34,009 nucleotides of DNA. Source: Ahrensia sp. (GTDB lineage: Bacteria > Pseudomonadota > Alphaproteobacteria > Rhizobiales > Rhizobiaceae). The DNA is taken from assembly GCA_002698425.1 (NCBI GenBank), contig NZXU01000039.1, positions 1-34,009 on the forward strand. Reading direction: 5' to 3'. The notes under the pieces were generated by a model. That model had not been told where the DNA came from, ran no database searches, and saw nothing but the letters and a program-made list of their open reading frames with translations. The position numbers were made by a program, and so were the translations under genes. Shown here piece after piece: positions 26,596 through 34,009 of the stretch. Numbering within the stretch: position 1 is the first letter of the stretch; every line of letters begins with the position of its first letter.

Positions 26596-28590
26596 ATGTA
26601 CACCGAGCGCATCAACAAACTCCTCATCGCCAACCGGGGTGAGATCGCCGCACGCGTCATCCGCACCGCCCGCAGCATGGACATCGCCACCGTGGCGCTG
26701 TACTCCGACGCCGACCGCGACGCCCCCTACGTCACCCAGGCCGACGAAGCCGTCCACCTGCCCGGCACCACACCGGCCGACACCTACCTGCGCGCGGATC
26801 TGGTGCTGGCCGCCGCGAGGCGCACCGGCGCCGACGCGATCCACCCGGGCTATGGATTCCTCTCCGAGAACGCCGGATTCGCCGAGGCCTGCGGCGAGGC
26901 GGGAGTCATCTTCGTCGGCCCCAGCCCCGCTGCCATCACCGCGATGGGCTCGAAGATCGCGGCCAAGGAACTGATGCGCTCGGCGGGCGTACCGGTGCTG
27001 CCGGGGGTGACTGTCGAATCCGAGCAGGACGCCGATCCCGGCCGGCTGACCGAGGCCGCCGGCGACATCGGATTTCCCATCCTGGTCAAGGCGGCCTTTG
27101 GTGGCGGCGGCCGCGGCATGCGGATCGTGCGCGGCGAGGACGAACTCGTCGACGCGGTGGCCAGCGCTCGCCGGGAGGCCGCGTCCGCATTCGGCGACGG
27201 AACGGTGTTCCTGGAGAAGTTCGTCGAATCCCCGCGCCACATCGAGGTGCAGATCTTCGGTGACCGCCACGGCACTGTGGTCCACCTCGGGGAACGGGAA
27301 TGCTCGATCCAGCGCCGCTACCAGAAGATCATCGAGGAAGCCCCGTCCACCGCGGTAGACGAGGCGCTGCGCGACGAACTCGGCCGCGCAGCGGTCGCAG
27401 CCGGTGAGGCCCTGTCCTACGAGGGCGCCGGCACCGTCGAGTTCGTGATGTCCCCCGACAGCTCGTTCTACTTCCTCGAGGTCAACACCAGACTGCAGGT
27501 CGAGCACCCGGTCACCGAACTGGTCACCGGGATCGACCTGGTGCGGGCCCAGTTGCTGGTCGCGGCGGGCCGGCCGATGCCCACCGAGATGCTGCACGTC
27601 ACGCCGAGCGGGCACGCCGTGGAGGTCCGGCTCTACGCCGAGGACGTCGCCGCCGGCTTCATCCCGGCCTCGGGAACCCTTGACACCCTAAAGTTCCCGG
27701 ACATCGACGGGGTGCGCATCGACGCCGGATTCGGCTCGGGATCCAAGGTCAGCACGTTCTACGATCCGATGCTGGCCAAGGTGATCGGCTACGGCCCGAC
27801 CCGCGACGATGCCTGCGCCAAGGTGGCCCGCGCCTTGACCGAGACCCGCGTGCACGGCGTCACGACCAACCGAGACCTGCTCGTCGGCATCCTGCGCGAA
27901 CCGCAGTTCCGCTGCGGCGCCATCGACACCGGCTATCTCGAGCGCCACGACCCGGTGGCGCTGATGAACACCCCGCCGATCGACACCGTGCGCGTGCACG
28001 CCCTGGCCGCAGCTCTGGCGGCCCAGGCCGGCCGTCGCACGAACACACCGGTGCTGCCCGGCCTTCCGTCGGGCTGGCGCACGCTGTCCAGCCAGGACCA
28101 GGTGCTGTCCTTCACCACCGGCGAATACAGCGTCGACGTCGGCTACCGGTTCGTCCGCGGCGCGATACGGGCAACCGTCGACGGTTGGACCCCGCAGGTC
28201 CGGATCATCTCGTCCTCGGAGTCGCTGCTCGACGCCGAGATCGACGGGGTCCGCCGCCGCTACCGCGTCTCGGTGTCAGGCTGCACGCACTACGTCGACA
28301 GCGTCCTGGGCGCCTCCGCACTGACCGAGGTGGACCGGTTCCCGGACCCCAGCGCAAGCCAGGAGCCCGGGTCGCTGCTGGCCCCGATGCCCGGATCGGT
28401 GGTGCGGGTCGAGGTCGACGAGGGAGCCGACGTGGCAGCGGGGACCACGATCGTCGTCCTGGAGGCCATGAAGATGGAGCACGCGGTGCGCGCACCCGCC
28501 GACGGTGTCGTCGCGTCGGTCGCGGTCGCCGTGGGCACACAGGTGGATTCGGGCCAGGTGCTCGCCGTGCTGGCCGAGGCTGCGCCGTGA
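26596..28590 (+). CDS. Acyl-CoA carboxylase alpha subunit (biotin carboxylase + BCCP), AtuF/LiuD-like
   Basis: This 664-residue protein joins a biotin carboxylase and a biotin carrier. It begins INKLLIANRGEIAARVIRTA and has the ATP-grasp loop KAAFGGGGRGM (residues 165-175), ERECSIQRRYQKIIEEAPS, and EVNTRLQVEHPVTE. The BT-type linker follows, then the C-terminal carrier with EAMKMEH, in which Lys626 would be biotinylated. The length matches methylcrotonyl and geranyl-CoA carboxylase alpha subunits. The start is ATG 26596 with an AGGA site; the frame is open upstream but that overlaps the beta subunit and is non-coding. Its stop overlaps the hydratase GTG. Confidence 0.94.
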   Translation: MYTERINKLLIANRGEIAARVIRTARSMDIATVALYSDADRDAPYVTQADEAVHLPGTTPADTYLRADLVLAAARRTGADAIHPGYGFLSENAGFAEACGEAGVIFVGPSPAAITAMGSKIAAKELMRSAGVPVLPGVTVESEQDADPGRLTEAAGDIGFPILVKAAFGGGGRGMRIVRGEDELVDAVASARREAASAFGDGTVFLEKFVESPRHIEVQIFGDRHGTVVHLGERECSIQRRYQKIIEEAPSTAVDEALRDELGRAAVAAGEALSYEGAGTVEFVMSPDSSFYFLEVNTRLQVEHPVTELVTGIDLVRAQLLVAAGRPMPTEMLHVTPSGHAVEVRLYAEDVAAGFIPASGTLDTLKFPDIDGVRIDAGFGSGSKVSTFYDPMLAKVIGYGPTRDDACAKVARALTETRVHGVTTNRDLLVGILREPQFRCGAIDTGYLERHDPVALMNTPPIDTVRVHALAAALAAQAGRRTNTPVLPGLPSGWRTLSSQDQVLSFTTGEYSVDVGYRFVRGAIRATVDGWTPQVRIISSSESLLDAEIDGVRRRYRVSVSGCTHYVDSVLGASALTEVDRFPDPSASQEPGSLLAPMPGSVVRVEVDEGADVAAGTTIVVLEAMKMEHAVRAPADGVVASVAVAVGTQVDSGQVLAVLAEAAP

Positions 28591-29345
28591 GCGTCAGCTA
28601 CGAAGTCCACAACGGAGTCGCCTGGCTGACGATCGACCGGCCCGAGGCGCGCAACAGCCTCAACAAGGCGGTCAGGGACGGACTGTTCGACGGTGTGCGC
28701 ACCTTCAACGCCGACGACGGCGCGAAGGTGCTCGTCCTGACCGGCAACGGCGACAAGGCGTTCTGCGCCGGCGGCGACCTCAAAGAGATGTCGTCAGAAG
28801 GTTTGCAGGTCCCTCCCGTGGACTTCGTACCCCAGTTCGGACGCAACATCACCGTCGACAAACCCACCATCGCGGCCGTCAACGGCGCGGCTCTGGCCGG
28901 CGGGTTCCTGCTCGCGCAGACCTGCGACCTGTGCGTGGCGAGTACCACGGCGGTCTTCGGGATCACCGAGGTCCGGGTCGGGCGGGGCTCGCCGTGGGCG
29001 GCACCGCTACCGCTGATGATTCCGCGCCGGGTCGCGATCGAACTCGCACTGACCGGAGCACCGCTGAGCGCGCAACGGGCCTATGAGATCGGCTTCGTCA
29101 ACCAGCTCGCCGAGCCGGCCGACCTGCGACAGGCCGCACAGTCGCTGGCCGAACAGATCGCGGCCAACGCACCCCTGTCCGTCGCTGCCGGGAAGGCCAC
29201 CGCGACACTTACCGCGGAATACCCGCTCAGCGAGGCCTTCGAGCGCGCCGAATCACTCTGGCACGACGTCTATCTGAGTGCCGACGCTCAGGAAGGCATG
29301 CGGGCATTCGAAGAAAAGCGCCACCCCGTATGGAAGGGCAGGTAA
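28587..29345 (+). CDS. Enoyl-CoA hydratase/isomerase family protein, AtuE/LiuC position
   Basis: This 252-residue crotonase starts at GTG 28587, overlapping the carboxylase stop. The oxyanion-hole segments are AFCAGGDLKEM (about 53-63) and AAVNGAALAGG. The residue matching catalytic Glu164 of rat hydratase is present (Glu128 in GITEVRVG). The one matching Glu144 is Leu (AGGFLLAQ instead of GGGCELA), so the reaction may not be a standard hydration. In atu and liu pathways a glutaconyl-CoA-type hydratase acts directly after the carboxylase, which this gene order copies. The substrate is inferred from context only. Confidence 0.9.
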   Translation: MSVSYEVHNGVAWLTIDRPEARNSLNKAVRDGLFDGVRTFNADDGAKVLVLTGNGDKAFCAGGDLKEMSSEGLQVPPVDFVPQFGRNITVDKPTIAAVNGAALAGGFLLAQTCDLCVASTTAVFGITEVRVGRGSPWAAPLPLMIPRRVAIELALTGAPLSAQRAYEIGFVNQLAEPADLRQAAQSLAEQIAANAPLSVAAGKATATLTAEYPLSEAFERAESLWHDVYLSADAQEGMRAFEEKRHPVWKGR

Positions 29346-29347
29346 CG

Positions 29348-30142
29348 GTGGACAAGGAAGCCTACAAGCAGTTGCTCGTCGACCTCGGCGATGAGGCCGG
29401 CCGCCTCGCCGGCTGTCTGCGTTCACTCGATTTCGAGCAGTGGGGGCTGCCCACACCGGCCGCCGGCTGGGCCATCCAGGATCAGGTCACCCACCTGGCG
29501 TTCTTCGACGACGCGACCGCCCAGGCGCTGCGAGAACCCGCGGAGTTTCGGTCCTTTGCCGATGAGCTGATGGCCGGCGGCATGGACTTCCCCGACCGCA
29601 TCGCCGAGAACCACCGAATCCTCGCCCCGGCCACGATGCTCGACTGGTTCGTCGACTCGCGCGCCGAGTTGCTCGATGTTCTCGAACAGCGCGACCCCAA
29701 AGATCGAATGCCGTGGTTCGGACCCGATATGAGCGCAGCGTCAGCCGCGACCGCTCGGCTGATGGAGACCTGGGCGCACGGCCAGGACGTCTACGACGCC
29801 CTCGGCCTGGAACACCCTCCGTGCGCCGGGCTCTACAGCATCGCCCACCTCGGCGTGGCGACATTCGCGTTCACCCACCGGCTCAACGGCCTCGAGGTTC
29901 CCCGTGAGACGGTGCGCGTCACATTGGACGCACCCGACGGCAGTCTGTGGAACTGGGGGCCCTTCGACAGCACCGAGAAGGTGAGCGGCCCGGCACTGGA
30001 CTTCGTGCTCACAGTCACCCAACGCCGGCACTGGACCGACACCGGCCTCGTCGCCGAGGGCCCGGTCGCCACCCGGTGGCTCGACATCGCCCAGGCCTTC
30101 GCCGGGGCACCGAGCCGACGCCGCCCGGAGGTGACGTCATGA
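29348..30142 (+). CDS. TIGR03084-type metal-binding protein (DinB / mycothiol-isomerase-like)
   Basis: This 264-residue protein carries the N-terminal four-helix DinB/MDMPI-like fold: GWAIQDQVTHLAFFDD with His49, and ETWAHGQDVYDALG with His144, plus a third His in SIAHLGVATFAFTHR. These are likely metal ligands. The C-terminal part (VTLDAPDGSLWNWGPFDSTE, then GPALDFVLTVTQRRH) is typical of TIGR03084 proteins. The function is unproven; related enzymes use mycothiol or act as isomerases. GTG 29348 is two bases after the hydratase stop; ATG 29330 is possible. Its stop overlaps the AtuA start, which strongly suggests joint function. Confidence 0.85.
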   Translation: MDKEAYKQLLVDLGDEAGRLAGCLRSLDFEQWGLPTPAAGWAIQDQVTHLAFFDDATAQALREPAEFRSFADELMAGGMDFPDRIAENHRILAPATMLDWFVDSRAELLDVLEQRDPKDRMPWFGPDMSAASAATARLMETWAHGQDVYDALGLEHPPCAGLYSIAHLGVATFAFTHRLNGLEVPRETVRVTLDAPDGSLWNWGPFDSTEKVSGPALDFVLTVTQRRHWTDTGLVAEGPVATRWLDIAQAFAGAPSRRRPEVTS

Positions 30143-31899
30143 CCCGCCCCGTCCGCATCGGCAACGCCTCGGGTTTCTACGGGGACCGCCTGACCGCCAT
30201 GCGCACCCTGGTCGATGGTGGCGACATCGACGTCATCACCGGCGACTACCTGGCCGAGCTGACCATGCTCATCCTGTGGAAGGCCCGCCAGAAGAACCCC
30301 GAAACCGGCTACGCACGCACTTTTCTCACCCAGTTCGCCGACGTCGTCGGCGACTGCGCGCGGCGCGGCATCAAGGTCGTCGTCAACGCCGGCGGGCTCG
30401 ACCCGGCGGGTCTGGCCGACAAGGTCCGCACGATCATCGCCGATGCCGGCGTCGAGCTGTCCGTCGCGCACGTCGACGGTGACGACCTGATCCCCCAGCT
30501 GGCCGCCCTGCAGGCCGACGGCACCAGCTTCGAGCACCTCGACACCGGTGAACGGCTCGCCGATCTCGCTGTCGAGCCGGTCACTGCCAACGCCTACCTC
30601 GGCGGGTGGGGTATCGCCGCGGCCCTGCGCGGCGGCGCCGACGTGGTGATCACCGGCCGCGTCACCGACGCCGCCCTCGTTGTCGGCGCCGGCGCCTGGT
30701 GGCACGACTGGAAGCGCACCGACTTCGACGCGCTCGCCGGTGCGGTGGCGGCCGGCCACATCATCGAATGCGGCCCGCAGGCCACCGGCGGCAACTACTC
30801 GCAGCTCGCCGAGATCACCGACCGGCGCTACCCCGGCTCCCCCATCGCCGAGCTGGCCGCCGACGGCAGCTTCGTGATCACCAAGCATCCCGGTACCGGG
30901 GGCCTGGTCTCCGTCGGCACCGTCACCGCGCAGTTGCTCTACGAGGTCGCCGCACCGGCATACGCCAACCCGGATGTCGTCGCACACTTCGACACCCTCA
31001 CCGTCACACCGGCCGGGCCGGACCGCGTCCTGGTCGCCGGCACCAAGGGTTCAGCACCACCACCGACGCTGAAGGTCGCGATGAACTACATCGGCGGGTT
31101 CCGCAACACCATGACCATGGTGCTTACCGGGCTCGACATCGAGGACAAGGCTCGGTGGGCTGTCGACGAACTGTTCGAGATCCTCGGCGGTACGGAGCGA
31201 TTCGACGAGGTCGACATCCAGCTGCTGCGCTACGACAAACCCGACCCCGCCTCGCTGGTCGACGCCACCGCGCATCTGCGCGTCACGGTCAAGGACCGCG
31301 ATCGCGCAACTGTCGACCGGGCGTTCTCCAACGCTGTCGTCGAACTCGCCGTCGCAGGCTACCCGGGCTTCCACACCACGACGCCGCCCACGTCGGCCAG
31401 CGAGTTCGGGGTGTACTGGCCGACCCTCGTCGCGGCCGCGGCCGTGGAGCACACCGTCGTGCACGCCGACGGCACCCGCGAGGTGATCCCGGCATCCGAC
31501 ACGACGGAACCGGCAGCGGTGACCGGCATCACGGACATCGAGCCGGCGCAGGTCGACCTCGGGCCGACGACCCGGCGCCCGCTCGGCACGGTGGTGGCCG
31601 CCCGGTCCGGCGACAAGGGCGGCAACGCCAACGTCGGGGTGTGGACCGACACCCCCGAGCGGTGGGACTGGCTGCGCTCGCACCTCGATGTCCAGCGGTT
31701 TCGCCGGCTGATCCCCGAGGCCGGTGAGCTACCCGTCCGGCGCTACGAGTTCGACAACCTCAAGGCGCTGAACTTCGTCATCGTCGGGTATCTCGGCCAG
31801 GGCGTCGCCTCCTGCACCAAGACCGACCCGCAGGCAAAGGGACTCGGCGAATATCTGCGGTCGGTCTACACCGAGATCCCCGACAAGCTGGTGCCGTGA
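30139..31899 (+). CDS. atuA: AtuA family protein (acyclic terpene utilisation, DUF1446)
   Basis: This 586-residue protein starts at ATG 30139 (ATGA overlap). The N-terminal DUF1446 domain begins VRIGNASGFYGDRLTAMRTL and includes VVVNAGGLDPAGLADKVRTI, NAYLGGWGIAAALRGGADVV and ITGRVTDAALVVG. A C-terminal AtuA-like ferredoxin-fold domain follows with ARSGDKGGNANVGVW (residues 488-502). Pseudomonas AtuA, of similar length, is needed for growth on citronellol and geraniol, and its chemistry was not settled as far as I know. Both domains are fused here, whereas some bacteria split them. It marks this operon as an Atu-type route; the gene symbol is by family. Confidence 0.92.
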   Translation: MTRPVRIGNASGFYGDRLTAMRTLVDGGDIDVITGDYLAELTMLILWKARQKNPETGYARTFLTQFADVVGDCARRGIKVVVNAGGLDPAGLADKVRTIIADAGVELSVAHVDGDDLIPQLAALQADGTSFEHLDTGERLADLAVEPVTANAYLGGWGIAAALRGGADVVITGRVTDAALVVGAGAWWHDWKRTDFDALAGAVAAGHIIECGPQATGGNYSQLAEITDRRYPGSPIAELAADGSFVITKHPGTGGLVSVGTVTAQLLYEVAAPAYANPDVVAHFDTLTVTPAGPDRVLVAGTKGSAPPPTLKVAMNYIGGFRNTMTMVLTGLDIEDKARWAVDELFEILGGTERFDEVDIQLLRYDKPDPASLVDATAHLRVTVKDRDRATVDRAFSNAVVELAVAGYPGFHTTTPPTSASEFGVYWPTLVAAAAVEHTVVHADGTREVIPASDTTEPAAVTGITDIEPAQVDLGPTTRRPLGTVVAARSGDKGGNANVGVWTDTPERWDWLRSHLDVQRFRRLIPEAGELPVRRYEFDNLKALNFVIVGYLGQGVASCTKTDPQAKGLGEYLRSVYTEIPDKLVP

Positions 31900-33043
31900 T
31901 GGACTTCCTCGAAGCACCCGACATCGCGAGCTACGTACCACCATCGGTTCGGTCACCGCCAAGTACGGTGCCCGCTACTATGCCGAACGCGCGACGGCTG
32001 GCGAACCCACGACCGAGCTGTGGAAGGACCTCGCGAACCACGGATTCATCGGCATCAACCTGCCCGAGGAGTTCGGTGGCGGCGGTGCGGGCATGACCGA
32101 GCTGGCGTTGGTGTGCGAAGAGACCGCCGCAGCGGGCTGCCCGTTGCTGCTGTTGCTGGTGTCCTCGGCAATATCGGGAGAACTGCTGGCGCGATATGGA
32201 ACCGACGAGCAGCGGCGTGACTGGCTGCCGCCGATGGCAAGCGGCGACACCAAGGTGGTGTTCGCCATCACCGAGCCCGATGCCGGCTCCAACACCCACA
32301 AGATCGGTACCACCGCCGTGCGGGACGGCAGCGACGGCAGCGACTACGTCCTCAACGGCACCAAGTACTACATCTCGGGCGTCGACGAGGCCGGGGCGCT
32401 GATCGTGGTGGCACGGACCGACCCGGACAAGCTCTCACTGTTCCTGGTTCCCACCGACACACCCGGGCTGGTCGCACACCGCCTGCCGGTCGGCATCAGC
32501 GTGCCGGAGAAGCAGTTCACGCTGCACTTCGATGATGTGCGGCTGCCGGCGCGCAATCTGATCGGCACCGAACACGAAGGATTCCGCCAGGTGTTCGACG
32601 GCCTGAATCCCGAGCGGATCACCGGGGCCGCCGTGTGCATCGGGGTTGGTCGACACGCCATCGCGCAGGCCGCCGAGTACGCCCGCACCCGATCGGTGTG
32701 GGGACCGGCTATCGGCTCCTACCAGGCGATCTCGCACCCGCTCGCCGAAGCCACCATCGCCGTCGACCTCGCGTCGATGATGACCGCAAAGGCCGCGTGG
32801 CTCTACGACCACGGCCATCCCGCCGGCGAGGCGTCGAACATGGCCAAATATGCCGCGGCCGAGGCGGCGGTTGCGGCCGCCGACCACGCCATCCAGACCC
32901 ACGGCGGCAACGGGCTGTCGGCCGAGTTCGGCCTGCTCCCCCAGTGGGGCCTTGCGCGACTGCTGCGGATCGCTCCGGTCAGCCGGGAGATGATCCTGAA
33001 CTACGTGGCGCAGCACACCCTGGACTTGCCCCGCTCCTACTGA
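31899..33043 (+). pseudogene. Acyl-CoA dehydrogenase (AtuD-like position), one-base frameshift near the start
   Basis: ATG 31899 (overlapping the AtuA stop; GTG 31896 is also possible) encodes MDFLEAPDIASY, an acyl-CoA dehydrogenase beginning. From about 31935 the family sequence continues in another frame: TTIGSVTAKYGARYYAERAT, then WKDLANHGFIGINLPEEFGG, and on without a break to the stop at 33041-33043. One base is missing at about 31935-31936. The rest is complete: FAITEPDAGSNTHKIGT, LNGTKYYISGVDEAGALIVV, EGFRQVFDGLNPERIT, and IQTHGGNGLSAEFGLL with the usual catalytic Glu position. If repaired it is a normal protein of about 380 residues. Restarting at 32093 would lose the N-terminal helices. 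Confidence 0.85.
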
Positions 33044-33059
33044 TCGCCCAAGGACCAGC

Positions 33060-33827
33060 ATGATCATCACCAAGACCGAAAACCGGGTTCGCACCATCAC
33101 GTTCGACCGCGCGCAGGCGATGAACGCGTTCAACGAGGCGCTCTACGCTGCCACCAGCGAGGCACTGCATGACGCCGCCGCTGAGCCCGACATAGCCGTG
33201 GTGGTACTCACCGGTTCCGGACGCGCCTTCTGCGCGGGCACCGATCTGCAGGAGATGCCGGAGCGCGACACCTCGGTGCCCTACACCGAGGGGGCACGCG
33301 GGTTCACCCGGCTGATGGACACCGTCATCGACTTCCCCAAGCCGATGGTCTGCGCCGTCAACGGTATCGGGGTCGGCCTTGGTACGACACTGCTCGGCTT
33401 CGCCGACCTCGTATTCATGTCGGAGACCGCGCGGCTGAAGTGTCCGTTCACCAGTCTCGGCATCGCTCCCGAGGCAGCGTCGACATATCTGCTTCCCGAA
33501 CTCGTGGGTCGCCAGAACGCCGCATGGATTCTGATGTCCTCGCAATGGATCACTGCCGAGGAAGCGCGAGCCATGGGTCTGGCGTGGAAGGTCTGCGCGC
33601 CCGAGGATGTGCTCCCGACGGCCATCAGGTACGCCGAGCAACTTGCCGCACAGCCGATCGAGAGCCTAGTCGCCGTCAAGAAGGCAATGCGGGCACCTCA
33701 TGTCGACGATATCCGGGCTGCGCTCGCCCGGGAGAACGCCTTGATCGACGAACTCATCGGCGGACCGGCCAACGTCAAGGCCCTTGCCGACTTCGTCGCA
33801 GCCAAGGCGACACCGCAGGAACAATGA
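33060..33827 (+). CDS. Enoyl-CoA isomerase/hydratase family protein with an ECI-type Glu
   Basis: This 255-residue crotonase starts at ATG 33060 with AAGGA upstream. AFCAGTDLQEM and CAVNGIGVGLGTTLLGFADL are the oxyanion-hole parts. Both hydratase glutamates are replaced (Thr, and Phe in CPFTSLG). Instead Glu138 in LGIAPEAASTYLLPELVG occupies the position used by peroxisomal-type delta3-delta2-enoyl-CoA isomerases. So double-bond isomerisation is more likely than hydration, a useful step for unsaturated or branched chains. Its stop overlaps a further ATG. Confidence 0.88.
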   Translation: MIITKTENRVRTITFDRAQAMNAFNEALYAATSEALHDAAAEPDIAVVVLTGSGRAFCAGTDLQEMPERDTSVPYTEGARGFTRLMDTVIDFPKPMVCAVNGIGVGLGTTLLGFADLVFMSETARLKCPFTSLGIAPEAASTYLLPELVGRQNAAWILMSSQWITAEEARAMGLAWKVCAPEDVLPTAIRYAEQLAAQPIESLVAVKKAMRAPHVDDIRAALARENALIDELIGGPANVKALADFVAAKATPQEQ

Positions 33828-34009
33828 GTGGGCCGGGCTTCGCCAACCAGCTTTCTGCACGCAGTACCACACCCAGCGTCACATCCTCCACGGACCATAA
33901 GAAGTCGGACCCCGCCAGCTCAGTGTGGATCGGTCTGGTCGACCGCCGCGGCCCTGCGCTCGTGCCAACGCAGCCGCAGCAGCAACAGACCACGGTGCGC
34001 ACGCCATCC
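33824..34009 (+). CDS. Possible next operon gene, cut by the window edge
   Basis: An ATG overlapping the isomerase stop (ATGA, 33824-33827) opens a frame that stays open for 62 codons to the end of the window. The peptide (MSGPGFANQLSARSTTPSVT onward, with a QPQQQQ run) resembles no family I know and is Ser/Thr/Gln-rich, so this may be non-coding. A frame on the opposite strand is also open across most of the region and is equally unrecognised. The overlap is the only argument in its favour. Confidence 0.25.
   Translation, partial: MSGPGFANQLSARSTTPSVTSSTDHKKSDPASSVWIGLVDRRGPALVPTQPQQQQTTVRTPS

Noticed and set aside
30606..31727. 373-codon frame overlapping atuA in another frame
   Set aside because: Arg/Gly/Pro-rich shadow of the GC-rich AtuA coding sequence with no family features.

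Overview
The window is GC-rich DNA that looks like a mycobacterium (rapid-grower / Mycolicibacterium type). The evidence is a complete yrbE-mce lipid-import operon, two F420-dependent luciferase-like oxidoreductases, a P450 with a small 3Fe-4S ferredoxin, GAF-LuxR regulators, a DinB-like TIGR03084 protein, GTG/TTG starts and pervasive ATGA/GTGA stop-start overlaps. Genus is inferred from gene content only.

Layout. (1) 1-1051 (+): end of a cytochrome P450, a SnoaL/NTF2-like gene broken by one extra G, and a 3Fe-4S ferredoxin. A G6/C6 hairpin separates them from the convergent next block. (2) 11458-1118 (-): yrbEA, yrbEB, mceA-F, then an Rv3520c-like F420 oxidoreductase, all tightly coupled; the MceG-type ATPase is not here. 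(3) 11459-14818: a 630-bp non-coding stretch, a TetR gene with no canonical start codon, an AveC-like membrane protein and a TIGR03617-type F420 oxidoreductase. (4) 14841-21464: an acyl-CoA dehydrogenase-fold flavoenzyme diverges from a six-gene operon of two NTF2-like proteins, an acyl-CoA ligase, an aldehyde dehydrogenase, a half-length luciferase-like protein and a flavin reductase. (5) 21471-23737 (-): two tandem paralogous GAF-LuxR regulators. (6) 23890-34009 (+): a nitronate-monooxygenase-like protein, then an operon resembling the Pseudomonas acyclic terpene utilisation (atu) pathway: carboxylase beta and alpha subunits, enoyl-CoA hydratase, TIGR03084 protein, AtuA, a frameshifted acyl-CoA dehydrogenase and an enoyl-CoA isomerase-like protein.

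Together this reads as an import-and-catabolism island for a branched lipid, terpenoid or steroid-like substrate. Mce/YrbE would import it; P450, flavin and F420 enzymes would oxidise it; the aldehyde dehydrogenase and CoA ligase would make the acyl-CoA; the Atu-like carboxylase route would deal with a methyl branch that blocks beta-oxidation. The substrate is not determined.

Two regulatory signals, both found by eye, link the blocks. One is a 20-bp palindrome of form TAGTnnnT-n4-nnTCACTA before the nitronate-monooxygenase gene and before the carboxylase operon, with a weaker copy before tetR. The other is a pair of G-tract motifs (GGGG followed by A/T-rich bases) repeated at 22-23 bp in three promoter regions, including two mirror-image copies about 146 bp from each start in the 16.1-16.3 kb divergent promoter. 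Two genes (446-860 and 31899-33043) each carry a single-base frameshift in otherwise intact frames, so sequencing error and recent decay both remain possible.
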